A stretch of DNA of 10,375 nt from Geobacter sp. (GTDB lineage Bacteria > Desulfobacterota > Desulfuromonadia > Geobacterales > Geobacteraceae). Made by a program: the position numbers and the translations under genes. The notes below the pieces were generated by a model. It ran no database searches, was not told where the DNA came from, and was given only the letters and a program-made list of their open reading frames with translations. Location: assembly GCA_003490025.1 (NCBI GenBank), contig DNJC01000112.1, positions 6,021-16,395 of the forward strand. The letters run 5' to 3'. Positions 1-6,183 of this stretch are shown here, in pieces (positions within the stretch are counted from its first letter, which is position 1; each line of letters opens with the position of its first letter).

Positions 1-1343
1 ACGTCCAGCGCCACGTTCTCGATCTCGTAGCCGAAATCGGTGGCCAGAACGGTCGCGGTGTCGAAGTCGAGCGGGTGGTTGATGGTCGCCATCACGCCGA
101 GCTTCATGAGGGCGCGGATCAGGTCGGTTGCCTTGATCCCCATCCTCTTGGCGAGTTCGCCCACGGTGATCGACTCGCTGATCTTGATGATCCTCTTGAT
201 GGCCTTAGGCGTGGTGATCTCGGTCTTCTTGCCGATCTGCACCTTCTCGACGTATTTACCCTTCTTCCCTTTGCGGGGGCCGGGCTCGAAGACGCGCTCG
301 CGCTTGTCGAGGATGTCCTTGAAGGTCTCCTTCTTCCCTTTGCCGACGGCGGGAGCCCCGCCCTTCTTGCCGTTCTTGGAGTAGTCGGTGGCCGGTGCCG
401 CGGGGCCTGCTTTTCTCTTGCGGCCGCGCTCGTCCAGAAGCGGCGGCGCCTCTATCGGGGCGAGCGGTGCGGGACGGTCGGGGCGAGGCCCTGTCGGTCT
501 CTCGCCGGGACGCGGCGCCGGACGCTCGCCGGGACGCTGCCCCGGACGGGGAGCGGGACGCTCGGTGCCGGGACGCTCCACGCCGCGCGGCATGCCGGGA
601 CGCGGCGCCGGGCGCTCGCCTGTGGCCGGGCGCTGGTACTCGCGCCGCTCTGCCGGGCGCTGTGCCGGGATCGGGATCTCCACGCGGCCGAGTATCCTCG
701 CCCTGGTCGCGGTTGCCTTCTCCGGTTCCGGCTCCGCTTTTTTCTCAGGTGCGGGAGCTGCTGCCGCGGGAGCGGCCGCTGCTGCGGGAGGAGCTGCGGG
801 AGCCGGCTCTTCCTTGCGGGCCGGAGCGGCTTCCTCGACAGGCGCGGCGGGTTTCGCCGGGGCGGCAGCCTCCGCGACCTCGGGCTTTTTCTCCTTCTCG
901 GCAGCTGCCGGTGCGGGGGGGGGCGTGGCCGCCGGTGCTGCGGGCTTGGGAGCGGGCGCCGGTTCGATGATCTTCGCCCTCACCGGCTCGGGACGCGCCG
1001 CGGGCTTGGCCGCCTGCGCGGCCTCCACCTGCTCCGGCTCTGCCGGCTTCTCGGCAGCTTCCTGCACCGGCGCGGCCGGTGCAGCCTCAGCCTGAGCGGG
1101 AGCGGCTTCTGGCTCGACCGTCTTGGCGCGGCGCCGGATCAGGGTCGGCTTCACCCTCACTTCTTCCTGGGAAACTTCTTTGACGGTCGTCTGCGCAGGG
1201 GCGGTAACTGCCTTGATTTCCGCATCCTCAAGGACTGCCATATGGTTTTTGACTGACACACCGGCATCGGCCAGCCTTGCCATAAGCTCCTTATTATCGA
1301 TCCCCATCTGCTGCGCCAGCTCGTATACGCGGGTTTTGCTCAT
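1..1343 (-). CDS. infB: Translation initiation factor IF-2, N-terminal part (runs off left edge)
   Basis: IF-2 is the GTPase that brings fMet-tRNA to the 30S subunit and promotes subunit joining. About 447 residues are visible; the G domain and C-terminal domains lie beyond the left edge. Residues 1-55 (MSKTRVYELAQQMGI...) are an IF2_N domain. Residues about 70-208 form a linker rich in Ala, Pro, Glu and Lys. Residues about 225-300 are rich in Arg, Pro and Gly, with repeats of the type GERPAPRPG. Residues about 392-447 (ITVGELAKRMGIKATDLI..., then INHPLDFDTATVLATDFGYE) are the second IF2_N domain that precedes the GTPase in this family. The ATG at 1341-1343 directly abuts the TAG stop of the upstream gene, so translation is probably coupled. 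A GGAGGAG-like ribosome binding site lies inside the end of that gene. It is the last visible gene of the rimP-nusA operon. A run of nine G's on the + strand (915-923) codes for Pro-Pro-Pro. Confidence 0.97.
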   Translation of the reverse strand, partial: MSKTRVYELAQQMGIDNKELMARLADAGVSVKNHMAVLEDAEIKAVTAPAQTTVKEVSQEEVRVKPTLIRRRAKTVEPEAAPAQAEAAPAAPVQEAAEKPAEPEQVEAAQAAKPAARPEPVRAKIIEPAPAPKPAAPAATPPPAPAAAEKEKKPEVAEAAAPAKPAAPVEEAAPARKEEPAPAAPPAAAAAPAAAAPAPEKKAEPEPEKATATRARILGRVEIPIPAQRPAERREYQRPATGERPAPRPGMPRGVERPGTERPAPRPGQRPGERPAPRPGERPTGPRPDRPAPLAPIEAPPLLDERGRKRKAGPAAPATDYSKNGKKGGAPAVGKGKKETFKDILDKRERVFEPGPRKGKKGKYVEKVQIGKKTEITTPKAIKRIIKISESITVGELAKRMGIKATDLIRALMKLGVMATINHPLDFDTATVLATDFGYEIENVALD

Positions 1344-1937
1344 CTACTCACGCTCCTCCTCAAAGAAGTTCCTGTACTTTTCCATTTCCAAATCTATCGA
1401 CGCCACGAAGCCGCTCTCCGTTACCGCCAGAGCGCTGCGCAGCTCTTTTCCCATCAGTTCCCCAAGGCGCTCCTTGGTGAAGAGGGTCATGCAGCGGACC
1501 CCCTTGAGCCTCGCCAGGCCGCGGAATTTTTCCCCGCTCTCCTTCGAGATGTCGCTGGCGATGACCAGCATGCCGACCCCGCCCTTTTTCAGCTTCTCCG
1601 CGACCTGATCGGCGCCCGAGACGATCTTCCCCGCCTTGTTGGCGAGGCAGAGGTAGGAGGCGATCCGCTCTTCGAGCTTCGCGCCGACCTGGCCCAAGAG
1701 GAGTTCGGCGTCGACCGCCGGGACCTCTTCCTTGAAGCCGCGGCCGAACTGCTTTTTCAGCGCCGCCTGCCTGAGGCACGAGGCCTTCATGCAGGTGTAC
1801 ACCCCGCGCCCGGGGAGTTTTTGCTGCAGGTCCGGGACCAGGGTCCGGTCCGGAGCCAGCACGAAACGAAGCAGGCTCCCCTTGTCTTTGGCCTCGCGGC
1901 AGGCAAGGCAGCTTCTCTGGGGACTAGCCTTCGGCAT
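1344..1937 (-). CDS. ylxR: YlxR (DUF448) protein fused to an L7Ae-like RNA-binding domain
   Basis: This 197-residue protein lies between nusA and infB, the usual place for ylxR. Residues 1-75 are the YlxR/DUF448 domain: RSCLACREA near residue 8, then the signature GRGVYTCMKASC at 43-54. Cys10, Cys13, Cys49 and Cys54 are placed as a possible metal-binding set (inference). Residues about 85-185 (RIASYLCLANKAGKIVSG..., LVIASDISKESGEKF) resemble the L7Ae/YlxQ fold, which binds kinked RNA. In Firmicutes these two domains are separate neighbouring genes (ylxR and ylxQ); here they form one chain. YlxR is a nucleoid or RNA-associated protein of incompletely settled role. The ATG at 1935-1937 follows the nusA stop by 7 nt, with GAGG about 12 nt upstream. 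The stop codon touches the infB start. The role is most likely RNA or ribosome related, judged by family and operon. Confidence 0.9.
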   Translation of the reverse strand: MPKASPQRSCLACREAKDKGSLLRFVLAPDRTLVPDLQQKLPGRGVYTCMKASCLRQAALKKQFGRGFKEEVPAVDAELLLGQVGAKLEERIASYLCLANKAGKIVSGADQVAEKLKKGGVGMLVIASDISKESGEKFRGLARLKGVRCMTLFTKERLGELMGKELRSALAVTESGFVASIDLEMEKYRNFFEEERE

Positions 1938-1944
1938 ACTTATG

Positions 1945-3105
1945 TTATTCCTCGTAACCCTCGGCGGCCTGGACGGGAGCCGCTTCCTGCTCCTGGACGG
2001 CCTCCGCTTCGGGCTCTTCCTCGCCCTCGGTGCCGTCGTAGGAGGCGAACTGCTGCAGCTCGGCCTCCGCCATGCGGGTCTCGCTCTTGATGTCGATCTT
2101 CCAGCCGGTCAGCTTGGCGGCGAGCCGCACGTTCTGGCCGCGCTTGCCGATGGCCAGGGAGAGCTGGTCGTCCGCCACGATCACCTCCATGGCGTAATCC
2201 TCCTCGTCGACGTACACCTTGGTGACCACGGCGGGAGCCAGGGCGTTGCAGGCGAAGCGAGCGATGTCCTCGCTCCAGGGGATGATGTCGATCTTCTCGC
2301 CGCGCAGCTCGGAGACCACGTTCTGCACGCGGGAGCCCCTCATGCCGACGCAGGCGCCGACCGGGTCGACGTCGGAGTCGTGCGAGTAGACGGCGATCTT
2401 CGCCCTCCCCCCCGGCTCGCGCACCACGCTCTTGATCTCGACGATCCCTTCGGCGATCTCCGGGACCTCCGCCTCGAACAGCTTGGCGAGCATGGTCGGA
2501 TGCGTGCGGGAAAGCATGATCTGCGGCCCCTTGGTGGTCATGCGGATCTCGGTGATGAGGGCCTTGACGCGGTCCCCCTGGCGGTACACCTCGCGCGGGG
2601 CCTGCTCCTTGTGCGGCAGGAGCGCCTCGGCGCGCCCGAGGTCGACGATCAGGTCGCCCTTCTCGAAGCGGCGCACCACGCCGTTGACGATCTCGCCCTG
2701 GCGCTCCATGAACTCGTTGAAAATGGTCTCGCGCTCGGCCTCGCGCACGCGCTGGATGATCACCTGCTTGGCGGTCTGGGCTGCGATCCTGGAGAAGCCG
2801 CTGGCGTCCATCTTCATGCCGATGGAGTCGCCGATCTCGACATCCGGGTCCTCTTCGCGCGCCTCGGCAAGCTCGATCTCGCGATACGAATCCTGCACCT
2901 CTTCCACGACGGTAACGAACTCAAACAGCTCCACCTCCCCGATCTCGGGGTTGTAGTGAGCTTCCAGATCGCGGGTATTGCGAAACTTCTTGTTGGCCGC
3001 GGTCAGTACCGCCTGCTCCAGCGCTTCCAACACGATACTCTTATCGATACCCTTCTCTTTGACGATCTGGTCAATAGTGTGCTTGAGGTTAAAGCTCGTT
3101 TCCAC
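1945..3105 (-). CDS. nusA: Transcription termination/antitermination factor NusA
   Basis: NusA binds RNA polymerase and nascent RNA and controls pausing, termination and antitermination. The 386 residues show the N-terminal polymerase-binding domain (about 1-125, METSFNLKHTIDQIVKEKGI), an S1 domain (about 135-200, GEIVNGVVRRFEKGDLIVDLG), KH1 (about 225-280, DPVGACVGMRGSRVQNVVSEL) and KH2 (about 300-345, LSLAIGKRGQNVRLAAKLTGW). An acidic, Glu/Ala-rich tail ends the protein (355-386). It lacks the two C-terminal AR repeats of the roughly 495-residue E. coli protein, as is common outside gammaproteobacteria. The start is a GTG at 3103-3105, preceded by AAGGAG 8 nt upstream, which decides the start. 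It lies 47 nt after rimP and 7 nt before ylxR in the same operon. Autoregulation through the rimP leader is plausible by analogy with E. coli. Confidence 0.97.
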   Translation of the reverse strand: METSFNLKHTIDQIVKEKGIDKSIVLEALEQAVLTAANKKFRNTRDLEAHYNPEIGEVELFEFVTVVEEVQDSYREIELAEAREEDPDVEIGDSIGMKMDASGFSRIAAQTAKQVIIQRVREAERETIFNEFMERQGEIVNGVVRRFEKGDLIVDLGRAEALLPHKEQAPREVYRQGDRVKALITEIRMTTKGPQIMLSRTHPTMLAKLFEAEVPEIAEGIVEIKSVVREPGGRAKIAVYSHDSDVDPVGACVGMRGSRVQNVVSELRGEKIDIIPWSEDIARFACNALAPAVVTKVYVDEEDYAMEVIVADDQLSLAIGKRGQNVRLAAKLTGWKIDIKSETRMAEAELQQFASYDGTEGEEEPEAEAVQEQEAAPVQAAEGYEE

Positions 3106-3152
3106 GTCACTGTCTCCTTCTGCTTGCTGATATTTTCAGTTCTTGGATAGTA

Positions 3153-3632
3153 TTAGAATTCGAATTCGAGGTTGGCCTTGGCCACCTTGTCCAGCGGAAT
3201 GGTCGCGTGCTGCCCTTCCGTCAGGTGAATCGCTATCATGTCGTTCTCTATGCCGGTCAACGTCCCGACGAAGGTCTTGCGCTTGTTCCCCGCGTCGTCC
3301 AGGACGACGTCGAAGGTCTTCACCTTGATCAGGCGCCCGGCGAAGCGCTGGTAATCCGCCACCTTCTTGAGCGGTCGGCAGATGCCGGGGGAGGAGACCT
3401 CGAGCGTGTAGTGCTCCGGCATGAAGTCCTCGACGTCGAGGATGTCCGAAAGCTGGCGGCTCACGTCGGCGCAGTCGTCCAGCATGATCCCGGCTTCCTT
3501 CTCGAGGAAGACCCGCAGCACCATGTTGCGCCCCTCGCGCTTGTACTCGATGTCGACCAGCCCGATGCCGAGAGGCTCGACGATTCCCGTAAGTATTTCC
3601 GTAATCTTTTCTGCTACGTCTACCTTTGCCAT
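3153..3632 (-). CDS. rimP: Ribosome maturation factor RimP
   Basis: RimP (older names YhbC, P15a) helps maturation of the 30S ribosomal subunit. The 159 residues have the usual family length. The N-terminal domain has the typical IVEPLGIGLVDIEYKREG and VSRQLSDILD segments and LEVSSPGICRPLKK at about residues 78-91. The C-terminal SH3-like domain follows (FVGTLTGIENDMIAIHL). It is the first gene of the rimP-nusA-ylxR-infB operon. The ATG at 3630-3632 agrees with the family start (MAKVDVAEKI). Its ribosome binding site is odd: AGGA touches the ATG directly, too close for normal use, and the next candidate, GGGA, is about 11 nt upstream. A leader ORF ends 2 nt before the ATG, so translational coupling is possible (inference). 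Confidence 0.96.
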   Translation of the reverse strand: MAKVDVAEKITEILTGIVEPLGIGLVDIEYKREGRNMVLRVFLEKEAGIMLDDCADVSRQLSDILDVEDFMPEHYTLEVSSPGICRPLKKVADYQRFAGRLIKVKTFDVVLDDAGNKRKTFVGTLTGIENDMIAIHLTEGQHATIPLDKVAKANLEFEF

Positions 3633-3649
3633 TCCTAGCGTTTTCCCAT

Positions 3650-3686
3650 AAAAAAAAGCGAGCCGGAGGAGCTCACTTTTGAGTGA
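3650..3686 (-). terminator. Candidate transcription attenuator in the rimP leader
   Basis: Read on the minus strand, GTGAGC (3676-3671) pairs with GCTCGC (3663-3658) in a 6-bp stem containing one G-U pair. The loop is 7 nt and is followed at once by eight T's (3657-3650), the form of an intrinsic terminator. Just upstream, TCACT (3686-3682) pairs perfectly with AGTGA (3677-3673) around a CAAA loop. The two hairpins share bases 3673-3676, so they cannot both form. No complete gene ends just upstream on this strand, so the terminator most likely acts on the rimP operon itself. The structure is seen in the sequence; the regulatory role is inferred. Confidence 0.6.
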
Positions 3687-3943
3687 ACATTAACATGTGC
3701 CCAATATGTAACATGGAAGACATCTTTATGCAAGTGCTTTTTTTCAGAAACATAGCCGATTTCCAGCGTTTTAGTCCACATTCCAGGCTGATCCAGAGGT
3801 GCATTTCGATATGTGAGAAAGATGGCGAAAGGGGGGAGGGGTGAAGGCTCATTGACCAAAATTAACTTAAAAATCGACTATTTTCTGACTGCCGCACCAT
3901 TTTCTCTTGCAGGGTTACTTCGTGCACTGCCTGCCGCCGCTAT

Positions 3944-3971
3944 TTTATAGAGCATCCTGACCAGCTATCAC
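3944..3971 (-). promoter_or_regulatory. Candidate promoter of the rimP operon
   Basis: On the minus strand, GTGATA (3971-3966, 4 of 6 to the -35 consensus) is separated by 16 bp from TATAAA (3949-3944, 5 of 6 to the -10). It would start RNA near 3937 and give a leader of about 305 nt. A second, weaker option lies closer to rimP: TTGCAT (3733-3728), 17 bp, TACATA (3710-3705). That one would start RNA just before the attenuator hairpins. I cannot tell which is used. The first sits back to back with the thrC promoter candidate. Confidence 0.35.
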
Positions 3972-4000
3972 TTCACATTTGACGTTATAACTGCTATACA
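3972..4000 (+). promoter_or_regulatory. Candidate promoter of thrC
   Basis: TTCACA (3972-3977, 5 of 6 to the -35 consensus) is separated by 17 bp from TATACA (3995-4000, 4 of 6 to the -10). Transcription would begin near 4007, about 43 nt before the thrC ATG. A TTGACG at 3979-3984 is also present but sits only 10 bp from the -10, so it does not pair with it. No leader peptide or Thr-codon run was seen. Confidence 0.4.
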
Positions 4001-4049
4001 TGGACGTAGCCCAAGGGGCGAAACCACCTTCAGAAGAAAGAGAAACGAC

Positions 4050-5426
4050 ATGAGATACATAAGCACCAGGGGACAGATAGCGCCGATCGGGTTCAAGGAC
4101 GCAGTGATGATGGGGCTGGCCACCGACGGAGGGCTCCTGCTCCCGGAGAGCATCCCGCAGATCGACCGCGAGACCCTGAACGCGTGGTCCCGGCTTTCCT
4201 ACCGCGACCTCGCCTTCAACATCATCTCGCTCTTCGCGACCGACATTCCGCCGGCCGACCTGAAGGCCCTGATCGACCGCTCCTATGCGAGCTTCGAGCA
4301 CGCGGAGACGACCCCGCTGGTGCACAAGGACGGCGTGTACATACTGGAACTCTTCCACGGCCCCACCCTCGCCTTCAAGGACGTGGCGCTGCAGCTCCTG
4401 GGGAACCTGTTCGAGTACCTGCTGAAGGAGCGCGGCGAGAAGATGAACATCCTGGGCGCCACCTCCGGCGACACAGGGAGCGCGGCCATCGCGGGCGTGC
4501 GCGGCAAGGAGAACATCAACATCTTCATCCTGCACCCGCACCTGAAAACGTCGCCGATCCAGGCGCTGCAGATGACCAGCGTCCTCGACGCCAACGTCCA
4601 CAACATCGCGGTGGAGGGGACCTTCGACGACTGCCAGAACATCGTGAAGACCCTCTTCAACGACCTCGACTTCAAGAAGGAGTACGCGCTCGGCGCCGTC
4701 AACTCGATCAACTGGGCGCGCGTCCTGGCGCAGGTGGTCTACTACTTCTACGCCTGGGGGAGGCTCCCGGAGCAGCGCGAGGTGGTCTTCTCGGTCCCGA
4801 CCGGCAACTTCGGCGACATCTTCGCCGGCTTCCTGGCCAAGCGGATGGGGCTGCCGATCGAGAAGCTCCTCCTCGCCACCAACGAGAACAACATCCTGAG
4901 CCGCTTCGTGGCAAGCGGCGATTATTCGCTCGGGGAAGTGGTGCAGACCGTCTCCCCCTCGATGGACATCCAGCTCGCCTCGAACCTGGAGCGCTACCTC
5001 TTCTACCTCTTCGACGAGAACCCGGAGAGGATCAGTAAAGCCTTCGCGGAACTGCAGCAGACTGGCAGGATCGTCTTCAGCGAGGACGAGCTGAAGCGGG
5101 TTCAGAGCGAGTTCCTGAGCTGCACCGTCAACGAGAGCCAGACGCTGGAGACCATCGCATCCTTCCACAGGGAGACCGGCTACCTCCTCGACCCGCACAC
5201 GGCGGTCGGGGTGCGCGGGGCTCTCGAGTGCGTCCCGAAACACCCGGCGGTGGTCTGCCTGGCGACGGCGCATCCGGCGAAGTTCGGCGACGCCGTGGAA
5301 AAGGCGATCGGCTCCCCGCTGCCGCTGCCGCCGCAGCTTGCCGCGCTGATAGGCAAGGAGACCCGCTGCGAGATCATGGAAGCCAGCCGCGAGAAGGTGA
5401 AAGCCTTCGTGAAGGCGAAGGTCTAA
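4050..5426 (+). CDS. thrC: Threonine synthase
   Basis: This enzyme converts O-phosphohomoserine to threonine plus phosphate with pyridoxal phosphate (PLP), the last step of threonine biosynthesis. The 458 residues match the long form that begins with a Thr_synth_N domain (MRYISTRGQ, then GLATDGGLLLPE at 22-33). The PLP-binding lysine is Lys110 in the motif HGPTLAFKDVALQ. The glycine-rich SGDTGSAA (139-146) follows and holds the cofactor phosphate; VPTGNFGDIFAGF comes later. The ATG at 4050 gives the expected family start, although the ribosome binding site is only a weak purine run (AAGAAAGAGAA). No other Thr or Met pathway gene is adjacent. A perfect 40-bp palindrome begins 6 nt after the TAA stop and separates it from the HAD gene. 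Confidence 0.97.
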   Translation: MRYISTRGQIAPIGFKDAVMMGLATDGGLLLPESIPQIDRETLNAWSRLSYRDLAFNIISLFATDIPPADLKALIDRSYASFEHAETTPLVHKDGVYILELFHGPTLAFKDVALQLLGNLFEYLLKERGEKMNILGATSGDTGSAAIAGVRGKENINIFILHPHLKTSPIQALQMTSVLDANVHNIAVEGTFDDCQNIVKTLFNDLDFKKEYALGAVNSINWARVLAQVVYYFYAWGRLPEQREVVFSVPTGNFGDIFAGFLAKRMGLPIEKLLLATNENNILSRFVASGDYSLGEVVQTVSPSMDIQLASNLERYLFYLFDENPERISKAFAELQQTGRIVFSEDELKRVQSEFLSCTVNESQTLETIASFHRETGYLLDPHTAVGVRGALECVPKHPAVVCLATAHPAKFGDAVEKAIGSPLPLPPQLAALIGKETRCEIMEASREKVKAFVKAKV

Positions 5427-5432
5427 AGACAG

Positions 5433-5472
5433 GATCCGGCGGATCGGTCCGATCGGACCGATCCGCCGGATC
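5433..5472. repeat. Perfect 40-bp palindrome between thrC and yrfG
   Basis: The left half begins with GATCCGGCGGATCGGTCC, reaches a central GATC (5451-5454), and is followed by the exact reverse complement. Every one of the 40 bases pairs; symmetry ends at 5432/5473. Within it the unit GATCGG or its complement recurs. In RNA it would form an 18-bp hairpin with a 4-nt loop. No U-run follows, so it is not a classic intrinsic terminator. It could block 3' exonuclease, reduce readthrough, bind a protein or be a dispersed repeat. Confidence 0.85.
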
Positions 5473-5493
5473 AACTTAAAGAGCCCCCGACAA

Positions 5494-6180
5494 ATGCCCC
5501 TCAAAGTTGACTGGACCCTCATCGACACCGTCCTTCTGGACATGGACGGGACACTCCTGGACCGCCATTTCGACGACCACTTCTGGCTCGAGCACGTACC
5601 CAAGCGTTATGCGGAAAAAAACGGGATCACGCACGAGGCGGCGATGGAGAAGCTGCACCGGATGTTCCGCTCCCAGGAAAACACCCTGAACTGGACCGAC
5701 CTCGACTACTGGTCCGACCAGCTCGGGCTCGACATCCCGGTACTTAAGGAGGAAGTCGACCACCTGATCGCCGTGCACCCGTTCGTCACGGAGTTTCTCC
5801 TTTTCCTGCGCCAGCACGGCAAGAAGATCTACCTGGTGACCAACGCGCACGGGAAAACGCTCAGCCTGAAGATGCGCAGGACCAGGATCGGCAGCTATTT
5901 CGACGGGATCGTATCGGCTCACGACCTGGGGCTCCCTAAGGAGGACCCGGCGTTCTGGGGGAGGCTGCAGGAGAAGATACCGTATGACCCGGAGCGGACC
6001 ATGCTCGGGGAGGACAGCGAGACCAACCTGGAGACGGCGCGGCTTTTCGGGATCGGCTACCTGGTCCACGTCGGGCGTTTCAGCTCCGCTGCGACGCCGG
6101 CCGTTTCCGAAAGGTTCAGCACCATCGACTACTTCAGCGAACTGCTGCCGCGCGACGGCGGCATGTGCGTCGAAATCTGA
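5494..6180 (+). CDS. yrfG: HAD-family GMP/IMP nucleotidase (YrfG-like)
   Basis: This is a 228-residue haloacid dehalogenase superfamily phosphatase. It closely resembles E. coli YrfG, a 5'-nucleotidase acting on GMP and IMP. Motif I is DMDGT (16-20), with nucleophile Asp16 and acid/base Asp18. The segment LLDRHFDDHFWLEHVP and later LNWTDLDYWSDQLGLDI are the cap-domain features that mark the YrfG group. Motif II is VTNA (Thr116). Motif III is LPKED (Lys149). Motif IV is GEDSETN (Glu173, Asp174), where YrfG has DDSE, an acceptable acidic swap. It starts 67 nt after thrC, with the palindrome between them, so co-transcription is possible. The weak ribosome binding site AAAGAG is about 11 nt upstream. 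The gene converges with the next one, leaving only 3 nt between stop codons and no terminator. Substrate is inferred from family likeness. Confidence 0.88.
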   Translation: MPLKVDWTLIDTVLLDMDGTLLDRHFDDHFWLEHVPKRYAEKNGITHEAAMEKLHRMFRSQENTLNWTDLDYWSDQLGLDIPVLKEEVDHLIAVHPFVTEFLLFLRQHGKKIYLVTNAHGKTLSLKMRRTRIGSYFDGIVSAHDLGLPKEDPAFWGRLQEKIPYDPERTMLGEDSETNLETARLFGIGYLVHVGRFSSAATPAVSERFSTIDYFSELLPRDGGMCVEI

Positions 6181-6183
6181 AGC

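Larger units (their letters stand above)
3633..4049. other. AT-rich divergent intergenic region between rimP and thrC
   Basis: This 417-bp stretch is visibly richer in A and T than the genes on both sides. It holds the rimP attenuator, candidate promoters for both directions, and a 74-codon open frame on the minus strand (3859-3635, TTG start, no ribosome binding site). That frame runs through the attenuator and stops 2 nt before rimP. The frame's protein is not recognisable and I do not call it a gene. The rest (about 3740-3930) shows no gene that I can support. Confidence 0.6.

Noticed and set aside
480..660. CRISPR-like short direct repeats
   Set aside because: The repeats are in frame and encode Arg-Pro-Gly units of the IF2 linker. 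There are no uniform spacers.
75..1256. A 393-codon plus-strand open frame opposite infB
   Set aside because: It is a shadow of the GC-rich, Pro/Ala/Arg-biased infB linker. The minus strand encodes recognisable IF2 domains, and the plus frame has low-complexity Arg/Gly/Cys runs and no recognisable domain.
1732..3150. A 472-codon plus-strand open frame opposite nusA
   Set aside because: It is antisense to a clear NusA with S1 and KH domains. The product is a His/Leu/Asp-rich string typical of the complement of GC-rich coding DNA.
3690..3860. Possible insertion-sequence end remnant upstream of rimP
   Set aside because: The minus strand carries recurring CTGGAA/TGTGGAC-like words that recall ends of some IS21-type elements, but there is no transposase fragment, no clear terminal repeat pair and no target duplication.
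5433..5472. The 40-bp palindrome as an ordinary intrinsic terminator
   Set aside because: The hairpin is strong, but the bases after it (AACTTAAAG) contain no U-run, so Rho-independent termination is not supported.
3945..5603. A 552-codon minus-strand open frame opposite thrC
   Set aside because: It overlaps an unmistakable threonine synthase on the plus strand and includes the palindrome. The product is the usual Val/Asp/Glu/Arg-rich antisense string.
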